Shown here: positions 1 to 7,970 of the stretch, piece by piece | Layout of the letters: each line of letters opens with the position of its first letter | How positions within the stretch are numbered: the first letter of the stretch is position 1 | Assembly: GCA_937921595.1 (NCBI GenBank) | Contig: CAKZTD010000295.1 | Location: 1 to 36,294, forward strand | Direction: 5' to 3' | Source: an uncultured Saprospiraceae bacterium | GTDB taxonomy: Bacteria; Bacteroidota; Bacteroidia; Chitinophagales; Saprospiraceae | DNA: 36,294 bases | Notes under the pieces: model-generated | Told to the model about the DNA's origin: nothing | What the model saw: only the letters and a program-made list of their open reading frames with translations | Databases searched by the model: none | Translations under genes and position numbers: made by a program

Positions 1-1605
1 GTGCTAAAAGCGAAAAATCATCAAGAGATTGGTCGAAGTTGTCCTTATAAAACAATGGCAGATGCAGATGCTTTCATAAATCCACCTGTCATCCTTGCAG
101 CAGCAGCCATTCCAAAACCAAAACGAAAAGACGATGACTACCTCGCTTGCAAAATGTATAATGGACATGAGCGAAAAAAGGATAATTCTGACTTTTCTAC
201 TTTTGAACATGAAGGAGAATATTTCTTTGCAATGCTTGACGATGATGGAAAAGTACAATTGCGTTCAGAAAGATACCAATCAGCAAAGGCTCGAGATAAT
301 GGAATCCAATCTGTTATAAAAAATAGAGCACTCGAAAAACGTTGGAGTGTAGATGAGAAAATGGGCTATTACTTCTCTGTTCTTAAAGCAGGAAATAATC
401 AAGAGATTGGAAGGAGTTGTCCTCAAAAAGATAAACCAGCGTTAGGTATGTGGTGGCTAGGTGCTGCTCCTGCAATTGCTTTAGCAGCAGCAGCAATTCC
501 ACCGAAAGCGGAACCAATTATTGAGGCTCCCAAAGATAAAGAAGATGACTATCTGGCTTGTAAAGAATATGAAAACCGCTTCATGAATGACAAGCAAAAT
601 CGAGTTGCACTTTTCAAGCATGAGAATGGGCAATTCTATTTTACACTTTATCATAAAGACGGTGGAGTTAGGTTACGATCTGAAGGATTTAGAACAGCCA
701 AAGAAAGAGACCAAGAATTAAGAGGTGTTTTAAAGTTTAAGGATAATAAAAAAATGTATTCTCGAATTGAACGATCGGGTCATTATATGGATGTACTCAA
801 AGACAGATCAGGTAGAGAAGTAGGACGTTCTTGTTTGAAAAAGATTGCACCTGCTGTTGTTGCGAAAGCTCCAGTAGCTAAAAAGGTAATTGCAACTGCT
901 GCTGTGGCCGCAGCTGCAACTGCTGCATCTGCTGCCTCAACTAAAAAACCTATAACCGCAGCTGCTGCCACTACAGCAAGCACTACTTCTGGTGGTGGTT
1001 TTAAATGGTGGTGGTTATTACCTTTGTTGCTAATTCCGCTATTGTTTTTCATGTGGAAAGGTTGTAATAAAGCGGAAGTCATTGTGCCACCGCCGCCACC
1101 GCCAAAGGTAGTTGTAACACCTCCAGTAGATCCTGCACCAGCTGCTGTTGTTGCACCTCCAGTTGCTGCGGCTCCACCATGTGATTGTTCAGCACAAACA
1201 AATCCAGTATTTGATTTGCCATCAGGGGCTGCTCCAAAATCATTGACTGTATTAGGTCGGGCTCCAGAATTTGGCAACAGTCATTCTTATTCTCCAAAAG
1301 AATTTTATCAAAAACTTAGGAGAGCATATGCTCGAAGCGAGACGGATAAAGTATTCTTAGATGGAGTATTTAAAGCTATGGGATATTCTGGGTTCAGTGA
1401 TGCTAATGCAGATATGTTTTCGGAGACTACTATTGAGTCAGGAATTACAGCTAACATAGGAACAGGAAGTAAACACAAAACGGTTTATCGTAAGTTGGAT
1501 TTAAGTGGTAGAGATTTGAAAGCTTTCAAAATAAAAGCTAAGAATCAATGTGATTTGCACTTTATGAAAACTTGTGGAAACCATATGTTCTATTGTCCTA
1601 AATAA
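1..1605 (+). CDS. Membrane-anchored protein with tandem DUF1508/YegP-like repeats (5' partial)
   Basis: The reading frame is open from base 1, so the true start is probably outside the window; the GTG at base 1 need not be the start. Two complete units of about 95 residues (roughly 46-140 and 182-278) share the pattern DDYLACK, then an aromatic-rich FYF strand, a D-G-x-V-x-LRSE turn, an AK-x-RD helix and a closing E-[IV]-GRSC. Residues 1-14 are the tail of another unit, so the array continues to the left. The LRSE part resembles DUF1508 (YegP) units. Ala/Pro-rich linkers separate units. One membrane segment lies at about 336-352, followed by a proline tract (363-392), a C-D-C pair and an unrecognised C-terminal domain (400-534) with three further cysteines near the end. 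Function unknown; the architecture suggests an envelope anchor between two compartments. Downstream comes a strong terminator. Confidence 0.8.
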   Translation: MLKAKNHQEIGRSCPYKTMADADAFINPPVILAAAAIPKPKRKDDDYLACKMYNGHERKKDNSDFSTFEHEGEYFFAMLDDDGKVQLRSERYQSAKARDNGIQSVIKNRALEKRWSVDEKMGYYFSVLKAGNNQEIGRSCPQKDKPALGMWWLGAAPAIALAAAAIPPKAEPIIEAPKDKEDDYLACKEYENRFMNDKQNRVALFKHENGQFYFTLYHKDGGVRLRSEGFRTAKERDQELRGVLKFKDNKKMYSRIERSGHYMDVLKDRSGREVGRSCLKKIAPAVVAKAPVAKKVIATAAVAAAATAASAASTKKPITAAAATTASTTSGGGFKWWWLLPLLLIPLLFFMWKGCNKAEVIVPPPPPPKVVVTPPVDPAPAAVVAPPVAAAPPCDCSAQTNPVFDLPSGAAPKSLTVLGRAPEFGNSHSYSPKEFYQKLRRAYARSETDKVFLDGVFKAMGYSGFSDANADMFSETTIESGITANIGTGSKHKTVYRKLDLSGRDLKAFKIKAKNQCDLHFMKTCGNHMFYCPK

Positions 1606-1625
1606 TAGGTTAATAATTAGATATT

Positions 1626-1661
1626 TAGCAAGTGGGCAATTCGTTCACTTGCTATTTTTTT
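1626..1661 (+). terminator. Intrinsic terminator after the DUF1508-repeat gene
   Basis: Nine-base arms TAGCAAGTG (1626-1634) and CACTTGCTA (1646-1654) enclose an 11-nt loop and are followed by seven T residues. It lies between convergent genes; the T-run is on the plus strand, so it mainly serves the upstream plus-strand gene. Confidence 0.8.
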
Positions 1662-1675
1662 ATCCAAATTTAAAC

Positions 1676-2359
1676 CTAGTCTTTACCAACTTTTAAAACA
1701 AAGCCTTTTCCATGGATATTTTCAATGGTGATCGATTTATCTTTTGATAAATACTTTCGCAAATGTGAAATAAAAACATCCATACTTTTACGGCTGAATT
1801 CATCTACATTTCCCCATATTTCACGTAGTGCTTTTTTTCTTGGCAGGAGCTGATTTTTATGTTCACAAAGCATTTGCAACAATGCTGCTTCGCGACTCGT
1901 GAGTTTTGTAGATTGGTCTTTGAAGGTTAATTTTTGTAATGAAAAAGAGAAAAGATATTCTCCAATTTCATATTCCGAAGTTTCCGTTTTGGCCGTCTTG
2001 TGGTTACCAACTAATACTTTTATTTTGGCTAATAGTAATTCTTCATCAACAGGTTTTGTGATATAATCAAAAGCTCCTGCTTTATAACCTTTCAATTTAT
2101 CAATTTTCAAAGATTTGGCTGAAAGGAAAATAAAAGGCAGGCTGGCCTGTTTTCTACTAATGTTTTCTGCAACTTCAAAGCCATCGATATCTGGAAGCAT
2201 GATATCCAATATGGCAAGATCGAAGTTTTGTTTCTCAATAGCGGCAAGTGCTTCCTTCCCCGATTTTTTCCAATGAATCTCATATCCATGCATCATCAGA
2301 TACTCAGAAAGAATGTATCCAAAACTTTGATCGTCTTCTAGCAGTAATATTTTATGCAT
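1676..2359 (-). CDS. OmpR-family response regulator
   Basis: DNA-binding response regulator of a two-component system, 227 residues. The receiver domain (1-120) shows the acidic pair D9/D10, the phosphoacceptor D52 in LDIMLPDIDG, the conserved S80 and K102 in the TKP motif. The C-terminal part (about 125-225) is a winged-helix domain with the usual TSREAALL and ISHLRKYL blocks. Its ATG overlaps the stop codon of the kinase upstream in a TAATG arrangement, so the two are probably translationally coupled. The partner is the kinase at 2359-3723. Similar to RprY/CpxR-type regulators of Bacteroidota; the regulon is not visible, but TTAAG direct repeats upstream of the kinase are a candidate target. 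Confidence 0.93.
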   Translation of the reverse strand: MHKILLLEDDQSFGYILSEYLMMHGYEIHWKKSGKEALAAIEKQNFDLAILDIMLPDIDGFEVAENISRKQASLPFIFLSAKSLKIDKLKGYKAGAFDYITKPVDEELLLAKIKVLVGNHKTAKTETSEYEIGEYLFSFSLQKLTFKDQSTKLTSREAALLQMLCEHKNQLLPRKKALREIWGNVDEFSRKSMDVFISHLRKYLSKDKSITIENIHGKGFVLKVGKD

Positions 2360-3723
2360 TAGCTTTTTGATATCGGAATACTGATAATAAATTCGGTGCC
2401 TTCTTGCTTTTTTGTATTTAGTCCTATCGTCCCATCATGAGCGTCAATGATATTCTTTACATAGCTCAATCCTATTCCAAACCCTTTCGCTTTATATTCA
2501 TTGTCTTTTTGTCCACGATAAAAACGACTAAAAACATTCGCCTGGTGCTCTTCATTAATTCCAGGGCCATTATCTTGAATCTTTACTTGAACTGTATTTT
2601 TGTTTCTACTTGCAGTAATATTAATCTTCACTCCTTCTTGTGAATATTTCAAACTATTTTCTACCAGATTACAAAAACTATTTAGTAAATGATAATGATC
2701 ACCTTTGACAAAGGTATTTCCTAATTGACAATCAATCACCAAATCCCCTGACTTGTCATCAAGCATCGGTTTTAATTTTTCCGGAATTTCATGAATCAAA
2801 GCACAAAAGTCTACAGATTCTTTTTCCAATCTGATTTCTTTATTATCTAAAAGAGAAAGCTCAAGCAATTTGTCAATTTGGTATTCCAGAGCTTTACTTT
2901 CTTTCTCAATAAGGTTGTGGTAAACTTCTTTTTTTGCAATATCCGTATTCTTTCGTAGGACCTTTGAAGCCAAATGAATAGAACTTAAAGGTGTTTTAAA
3001 TTCATGAGTCATACTATTAAAAAAGTCATCTTTAACTTTGGTCAATTGCTTATGTTTCGAAAGAGATTTTACTAAAAAAGAAAAAAGGAGTAAAAGTAAC
3101 AACAATAAAATGAGGTTAATTGCAAAAAGATAAATTAATGACTTAATAGCAATAGAAAGTGTATTCGGTTGATAAAGTGACAACCAAAGAATCTCGCCTT
3201 TTGAAGCATTTAGCTTTTTAATTGGACTATAATATTGAAAAGTGGAAAGGACCCTAATACTATCCGAGTAGCTTTCATCATTGTCCATTTTAGCAAATAC
3301 CTCTTTTGAAACGGTACTAAAAGAAAGAATACAACTTATACATGCACGTATATCGGATTCTAGAAATTGTTTCTGGAGTTCCTCTTTATTTGTCCTAAAT
3401 ACTCCACCCACTGAATCCTGAAAAACAGCGAAGTACGTTTTATTTTGAATGCCTTTTGATTGTAAATATTCATCAACCTTTTTAGTCATCACCTCAATTG
3501 GAAGGAGCGACAAATCACCTAAATCTCCATGAAAAGTATTATGATCTATTGCGTTTAATTCCAAAGCAACATCTGCCACTACTTCTTTCAATTCGTGAAT
3601 AATTTCTTTTTCTTGAAATCTAACCGCTTTTACGAGCCAAACAAATTGCAGACTGACAAGAATTAGAAAGATTAAAAAAGCAAGAATGCTTAGTTTGTTA
3701 TAATAGGTTATTGACTTTTTCAC
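2359..3723 (-). CDS. Membrane sensor histidine kinase
   Basis: Sensor kinase of 454 residues, partner of the adjacent response regulator. It has a membrane segment at about 12-33, an extracytoplasmic sensor region 34-192, a second very leucine-rich membrane segment 194-218, the HisKA box with phosphoacceptor H240 (SMTHEFKTPLSS), and a HATPase domain with N box (NLVENSLKYS), G1 (DNGPG) and G2 (GFGIGLSY). No HAMP domain is obvious. The sensor part carries a CISC motif (C128, C131), a possible redox or metal site. The start is GTG: TAA stands two codons upstream in frame and the next methionine (79) would delete the first membrane segment. Resembles RprX-type kinases of Bacteroides. Confidence 0.92.
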   Translation of the reverse strand: MKKSITYYNKLSILAFLIFLILVSLQFVWLVKAVRFQEKEIIHELKEVVADVALELNAIDHNTFHGDLGDLSLLPIEVMTKKVDEYLQSKGIQNKTYFAVFQDSVGGVFRTNKEELQKQFLESDIRACISCILSFSTVSKEVFAKMDNDESYSDSIRVLSTFQYYSPIKKLNASKGEILWLSLYQPNTLSIAIKSLIYLFAINLILLLLLLLLFSFLVKSLSKHKQLTKVKDDFFNSMTHEFKTPLSSIHLASKVLRKNTDIAKKEVYHNLIEKESKALEYQIDKLLELSLLDNKEIRLEKESVDFCALIHEIPEKLKPMLDDKSGDLVIDCQLGNTFVKGDHYHLLNSFCNLVENSLKYSQEGVKINITASRNKNTVQVKIQDNGPGINEEHQANVFSRFYRGQKDNEYKAKGFGIGLSYVKNIIDAHDGTIGLNTKKQEGTEFIISIPISKS

Positions 3724-3742
3724 CCTTTAAATCTACAATGTT

Positions 3743-3797
3743 TTAAGTAGAAATTAATATGCTTAAGTTTTCATTAAGCATTTTAGTATTCTCTTAA
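3743..3797. promoter_or_regulatory. Candidate OmpR-type operator (TTAAG direct repeats)
   Basis: In the region between the divergent kinase and DUF6624 genes, TTAAG occurs at 3743, 3763 and 3774, with a similar CTTAA at 3793. The 3763 and 3774 copies are 11 bp apart, about one helical turn, the spacing typical of dimeric OmpR-family regulators. Autoregulation by the adjacent response regulator is an inference. Confidence 0.35.
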
Positions 3798-3841
3798 TTG
3801 TTTTTCGCTTTTAGATGGGAAAAAAGCGAGAAAGAGGCGAC

Positions 3842-3849
3842 TATATTTG
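3842..3849 (+). promoter_or_regulatory. Bacteroidota -7 promoter box (TATATTTG)
   Basis: A perfect TAnnTTTG box 36 bp before the start codon of the DUF6624-like gene. No TTTG-type -33 element is found at the usual distance, which would fit a promoter that depends on an activator such as the divergent response regulator. Confidence 0.55.
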
Positions 3850-3885
3850 CATTGACATCTTACTCATAATCTAAATTTTATACCA

Positions 3886-4602
3886 ATGAAAATTTTAAAA
3901 CTCATCAGTTGCTTATTCTTTTCACTTTCCTTTCTTTCTTTATCGGCCCAGGAAATTAAATTAAAGAAGGAAACCACCGAAAATGAACTCGCATATATTC
4001 AGGGCGTTTTTGAAAACATCAGTATCTCAGATCAGAAATATCGAAGCTATTTGACGTATGAAACAATGGATGATAAAATCATTGCTAAAATCGATTCCCT
4101 ATTAAATCATGTCGGGATCAAAGAAGGGATGAACTATGCAAAGTCGCTTGACTTGTCACTATCTAAGGGAACGAAAGATTCTCTTATTCAACTTCAGAAC
4201 CAAATTGATTTACAAAACCATATGATTCTCCGAGGGATTTGGGAAACCTACGGTTTTATCCCTAAAAATATTATTAAAGAAAAGAGCTATGTGCAAACTC
4301 TTCTGCTATTACATCCTCCTGGCGAATGGGACGTTAGAGATTTTCAGAAAAATTATTCAGGCTTTTTACTTGAAGAGGTCAAACTCGGTCGGATGCCTGC
4401 AAAATCTTATGCCTCGTTTTATGACAATATGCTTTGCAAAATTTTAGATGAACCACAATTGTATGGAACAAACCAGCAGTTTGATTCTAAAAGCGGAAAA
4501 ATTCTACCTCCTATTATTACGTCGCTTTCTACAGCGAACGAAGCGAGGGAAGCTATTGGAATGCCTGTTTTGAAAGAAGGGGAATATAGAATTGCTAAAT
4601 AA
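3886..4602 (+). CDS. Secreted DUF6624-like protein
   Basis: A 238-residue protein with a signal peptide (about 1-21, cleavage after LSLSA). The mature part shows features I associate with DUF6624: a D49-Q50-x-x-R53 motif, a long middle region ending in a hydrophobic segment with H143 (LLLLHPPG), a short helix with a Met/Leu-rich motif, then YGTNQ (193-197) and a terminal REAIGMP block. The function of this family is unknown. It is divergent from the sensor kinase operon and may be under its control. The family assignment is from memory of the motif pattern and could be wrong; the coding call itself is secure. Confidence 0.8.
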   Translation: MKILKLISCLFFSLSFLSLSAQEIKLKKETTENELAYIQGVFENISISDQKYRSYLTYETMDDKIIAKIDSLLNHVGIKEGMNYAKSLDLSLSKGTKDSLIQLQNQIDLQNHMILRGIWETYGFIPKNIIKEKSYVQTLLLLHPPGEWDVRDFQKNYSGFLLEEVKLGRMPAKSYASFYDNMLCKILDEPQLYGTNQQFDSKSGKILPPIITSLSTANEAREAIGMPVLKEGEYRIAK

Positions 4603-4617
4603 AATTTATTAAATTCT

Positions 4618-4715
4618 GATTTAAGAACAAGGGTTAACGATTTTTGATTAACGATAAATATTATGGCAATGACCACACATCAAAATCGTTATTCGTTAAT
4701 CCTTGCTCTTGAATC
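4618..4715. terminator. Long inverted repeat between convergent genes, dispersed family copy A
   Basis: Arms of 23 nt at 4618-4640 and 4693-4715 match except at three positions, all transitions that mostly allow G-U pairs. It sits between the 3' ends of the DUF6624-like gene and the DAHP synthase gene, so it can end transcription from both sides. Bases 4619-4652 recur at 20556-20589 with one mismatch. Confidence 0.6.
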
Positions 4716-4721
4716 AAAAAA

Positions 4722-5795
4722 CTAACTATGCTCCTTATTCATCACTGTCTCTTGATGATTAATCGACTCCTGGTGAATTGCTTTTAGCATCTTTCCAATA
4801 AACTCTTCACTCAAGCCTCTCACCTTCCCTTTCGCTGCAGCAGCTTCCAGAATTTCTGTCCACCGAGCTGGTTGCAGGATAGAAATATTATTTCGCTTTT
4901 TATACTCCCCAATACTATCTGCAACCTGCATCCGCTTCCCTAAAAGATCCAATACCTCATTATCAATCAAATCTATTTGACTTCGCAGATCTTCTATATT
5001 ATGCAAAAAATCTTCATTACTGGAAATGGTTTCTCTAAGCACTAAACTATCCATCAACTCTTTAAAAACCGCAGGTGTAATTTGTTGCTTCGCATCACTC
5101 CAAGCATTGTCCGGATCAGGATGCGTTTCAGTCATCACACCATGAAAATTTAAATCCATAGCTTTTTGAGCAACCGGTTGAAGAATATCTCGACGGCCAC
5201 AGATGTGGCTATTGTCACAAATAATAGTTAGATCAGGAAATTGCTGCATCAACTCAATCGGTAATTGCCACCTTGGAGTATTCCGATAAGTTTTATCATC
5301 GAACGAGGAAAAACCTCTATGGATGACTCCGATTTTTGTAATCCCTGCTTTGTAGATTCTTTCGATGGCTCCGATCCATAATTTCAAATCCGGATTAATC
5401 GGATTTTTAATCAAAACCGGAATATCTGTTCCTTCCAATGCATCTGCGATATCTTGAACAGCAAACGGGCTTACAGTTGTTCTTGCACCGATCCAAACCA
5501 CATCGATTCCGTACTTCATCGTTTCATAAACATGTCCAGCATTCGCAACTTCTGTCGTTACTTTTAGACCAACTTCTTCTTTTACTTTTTTCAGCCATTT
5601 CAAACCTACCGTTCCAACTCCTTCAAAAGAATTTGGGCGAGTTCGAGGTTTCCAAATCCCTGCTCTAAACAAATCAATATCTTGCTTTGCTAATGCTCTG
5701 GCAGTTTGCAGTACCTGATCTTCTGACTCAGCGCTACAAGGTCCGGCTACAATGAGTGGCCGTTCTTTCTTTTCAAAAATTGGTTGAAATTTCAT
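4722..5795 (-). CDS. Bifunctional DAHP synthase / chorismate mutase
   Basis: Last gene of the aromatic operon, 357 residues. The N-terminal domain (about 1-255) is a type I-beta (KDO8P-like) 3-deoxy-7-phosphoheptulonate synthase, condensing PEP and erythrose 4-phosphate: AGPCSAES at 17-24, KPRTRP at 49-54, GVIHRG at 156-161, the CDNSH block at 193-197 and TETHP at 222-226. The C-terminal domain (about 262-345) is an AroQ-type chorismate mutase with R271, R288 and K299 in the expected helical positions, turning chorismate into prephenate for pheA and tyrA upstream. Fusion of first and branch-point enzymes is common in Bacteroidota and usually allows the mutase to act as a regulatory domain. 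An intercistronic hairpin lies about 20 nt before the start. Confidence 0.95.
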   Translation of the reverse strand: MKFQPIFEKKERPLIVAGPCSAESEDQVLQTARALAKQDIDLFRAGIWKPRTRPNSFEGVGTVGLKWLKKVKEEVGLKVTTEVANAGHVYETMKYGIDVVWIGARTTVSPFAVQDIADALEGTDIPVLIKNPINPDLKLWIGAIERIYKAGITKIGVIHRGFSSFDDKTYRNTPRWQLPIELMQQFPDLTIICDNSHICGRRDILQPVAQKAMDLNFHGVMTETHPDPDNAWSDAKQQITPAVFKELMDSLVLRETISSNEDFLHNIEDLRSQIDLIDNEVLDLLGKRMQVADSIGEYKKRNNISILQPARWTEILEAAAAKGKVRGLSEEFIGKMLKAIHQESINHQETVMNKEHS

Positions 5796-5815
5796 ATTTA
5801 TATATTTTAGTAAAT

Positions 5816-5849
5816 CGGTTTTCGGATATTCGATGAATGCCGAAAACCG
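5816..5849 (-). promoter_or_regulatory. Intercistronic hairpin between tyrA and DAHP synthase gene
   Basis: Perfect 10-bp arms CGGTTTTCGG and CCGAAAACCG with a 14-nt loop that itself contains ATTC/GAAT. No T-run follows, so it is not a standard terminator. In a gap of 74 nt within the operon it could be an RNA processing or stabilising element, or affect translation of the next gene. Confidence 0.5.
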
Positions 5850-5869
5850 AGTGTAGAATACCGTTTTTA

Positions 5870-6709
5870 TTAATCAATTATTTTACTAATGGTATTTGCT
5901 TTTCGAATCAATTTTGCAAATCCGTCAAAATCTTTTTTTATTAATAAACTTCTAAATTTCGCTAAAGTATTGATGTGTTCATCTAGAACATCCATAACGT
6001 TGTCTCTGTTCTGTTCGAAAATTGGAACCCACATTTCAGGTGAACTTTTTGCTAATCGAACTGTCGATCCAAAACCACCACTTGCCAATTCAAAAATCCT
6101 ATTTTCATCTTTTTCTTTTTCTAACACCGTTAAAGCCAAAGCGAATGAACTAATGTGCGAAATATGCGAAACATAAGCAGTATGAATATCATGAGATTTT
6201 GCATCAAGGTAAACAATGCTCATTTTCATGGATTCATATAATGCTTTAACCTTCTCAATGGCTTTCTCATTGCTATCTTCTACATCACAGATCACGGTAC
6301 AGCGATTGTCAAAAAGATTTGGAATCGCTGCTTCAGGGCCACTGTATTCTGTCCCTGCCATTGGGTGTGTTGCTACAAAGTTCCCTCGTTTGGGATGCGA
6401 TTTAATATGTTCTAGAAGTTTAGTTTTCGTAGATCCAACATCTAACACAATTTGATTTTCTACCAGATCTAATACTTTTGGTAATAGAATTTTCAAAGTA
6501 TCAACCGGAGTAGAAAGAATGACAATATCTGCTTTAGCAATACCTTCTTCTAAACTCAAATCCTCATCAATTAATCTTCGTCTTATTGCTTTATCTAGAT
6601 TTTCAGGATTCTTATCTACGCCAATAATATGTTTTGCAAATCCATTTTCCTTTAATGTAATGGCCATCGAACCTCCAATTAATCCGACACCTATAATTGT
6701 TATTACCAT
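5870..6709 (-). CDS. tyrA: Prephenate dehydrogenase
   Basis: Oxidative decarboxylation of prephenate to 4-hydroxyphenylpyruvate in tyrosine synthesis, 279 residues, about the normal size for the monofunctional enzyme without an ACT domain. The N-terminus has the dinucleotide fold GVGLIGGS (7-14) and an acidic residue at the end of the second strand (VDKN). Further family blocks are ILSTPVD, LDVGSTK, THPMAGTE and the helical region SHISHISSFALA. Third gene in the minus-strand order pheA, aminotransferase, tyrA, DAHP synthase. NAD versus NADP use, and prephenate versus arogenate preference, cannot be told from sequence alone. Confidence 0.93.
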   Translation of the reverse strand: MVITIIGVGLIGGSMAITLKENGFAKHIIGVDKNPENLDKAIRRRLIDEDLSLEEGIAKADIVILSTPVDTLKILLPKVLDLVENQIVLDVGSTKTKLLEHIKSHPKRGNFVATHPMAGTEYSGPEAAIPNLFDNRCTVICDVEDSNEKAIEKVKALYESMKMSIVYLDAKSHDIHTAYVSHISHISSFALALTVLEKEKDENRIFELASGGFGSTVRLAKSSPEMWVPIFEQNRDNVMDVLDEHINTLAKFRSLLIKKDFDGFAKLIRKANTISKIID

Positions 6710-6806
6710 TTTGTTATTCTAATTAAAAATTCCTTTATCAAAAATATCATGATATATTTTAATTTCAACCAAGGAGATCAAATGAAAACCCAATTTTGAA
6801 TTTGAT

Positions 6807-7970
6807 TTATTTAATCAAAACCTTCTTTATCCTCACTAAAGCATTCTCAAAAACTTCCACTTCCGCACAAAGCGAAATCCGAATGTACGGATCTCCTTGA
6901 GATCCAAAAATCCCACCTGGTGTTAAAAAAACATTCGCATCATTAAGCATCCGATCTGAAAGTTCATAAGCATCTTTATAAGTTTCTGGAACCCTTCCCC
7001 AAACAAACATCCCGCCTGCATCTTCCTGACAAGTACATTCCAACAGATTCATAATGTCCATTACTTTTTTCCTTCTCCTTTTATAAATTTTATTGATATC
7101 TGCATACCAATTTTCATCTAAAGATAAGGCTTGTACTGCTGCTAACTGTGCCGGCAAAAACATCCCTGAATCCATGTTGGATTTAAATTTCAAAATCTCT
7201 TTTAATAAGTCAGCGTTTCCCGCCATCATTCCGATTCTCCAACCGGCCATGTTATGAGATTTACTCAGAGAATTCAATTCAATGGCAACTTCTTTTGCAC
7301 CTTCAATTGACAATATGCTTCTCGGTGAATTCAAAACAAAACTATATGGATTATCGTTGACAATTAGGATGTTATTTTTTTTCCCAAATGCTATTACTTT
7401 TTTATAAAAATCAAAAGTAGCTGGAGCTCCAGTTGGCATATGAGGATAATTGGTCCACATAATTTTCACTCTCGAAAGGTCTTGCTTTTCTAATACTTCC
7501 AAATTTGGAAGCCAATTATTTTCTTCTGAAAGCAAATATTCTACGGGCTTTGCTCCTGCCAACAAAGCAGTTGCTCGGTAAGCTGGATATCCAGGATTTG
7601 GAATTAAAACTTCATCTCCTTCTTGCAAAAAAGTCATGCTTATGTGCATGATTCCTTCCTTTGATCCAATCAAGGGAAGTATCTCTTTTGCTGCATCTAA
7701 ATCAACTGCAAAATGTTTTTTATACCACGCTGAAAACGCGGTTCTTAACTGAGGAGCACCGACATAAGACTGGTATTTATGATGACCGTCTTTTTGACTT
7801 TCTAAAATTAATCTATTGATTACTTCCTTTGCTGGTGAAAGGTCAGGGCTTCCTATTCCTAGGTTCAAAATATCTTTCCCTTGCGCTCGCATGGCAGCAA
7901 TTTCTTTCAACTTCTTTGAAAAGTAATACTCCTTTATTTGCTTAATTCTATCTGCAGTTTCAATCTTCAT
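6807..7970 (-). CDS. Class I/II PLP aminotransferase of the aromatic operon
   Basis: Fold-type I aminotransferase, 387 residues. The Schiff-base lysine is K237 in SLSKSHNMAGWRIG, the substrate/PLP loop is NYPHMPTG (174-181), the PLP-pyridine aspartate D206 lies in VNDNPY, and the tyrosine block PGYPAY is at 126-131. It overlaps the end of pheA by 11 bp and lies between pheA and tyrA, so transamination of phenylpyruvate and 4-hydroxyphenylpyruvate (or prephenate) is the likely job. By sequence alone it is also close to aspartate and LL-diaminopimelate aminotransferases, so automatic annotation may name it so. Confidence 0.92.
   Translation of the reverse strand: MKIETADRIKQIKEYYFSKKLKEIAAMRAQGKDILNLGIGSPDLSPAKEVINRLILESQKDGHHKYQSYVGAPQLRTAFSAWYKKHFAVDLDAAKEILPLIGSKEGIMHISMTFLQEGDEVLIPNPGYPAYRATALLAGAKPVEYLLSEENNWLPNLEVLEKQDLSRVKIMWTNYPHMPTGAPATFDFYKKVIAFGKKNNILIVNDNPYSFVLNSPRSILSIEGAKEVAIELNSLSKSHNMAGWRIGMMAGNADLLKEILKFKSNMDSGMFLPAQLAAVQALSLDENWYADINKIYKRRRKKVMDIMNLLECTCQEDAGGMFVWGRVPETYKDAYELSDRMLNDANVFLTPGGIFGSQGDPYIRISLCAEVEVFENALVRIKKVLIK

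Noticed and set aside
783-1277. 164-codon minus-strand frame within the DUF1508-repeat gene
   Set aside because: It is the complement of Ala/Pro-rich low-complexity coding sequence and has no family features; the plus strand carries clear repeated domains.
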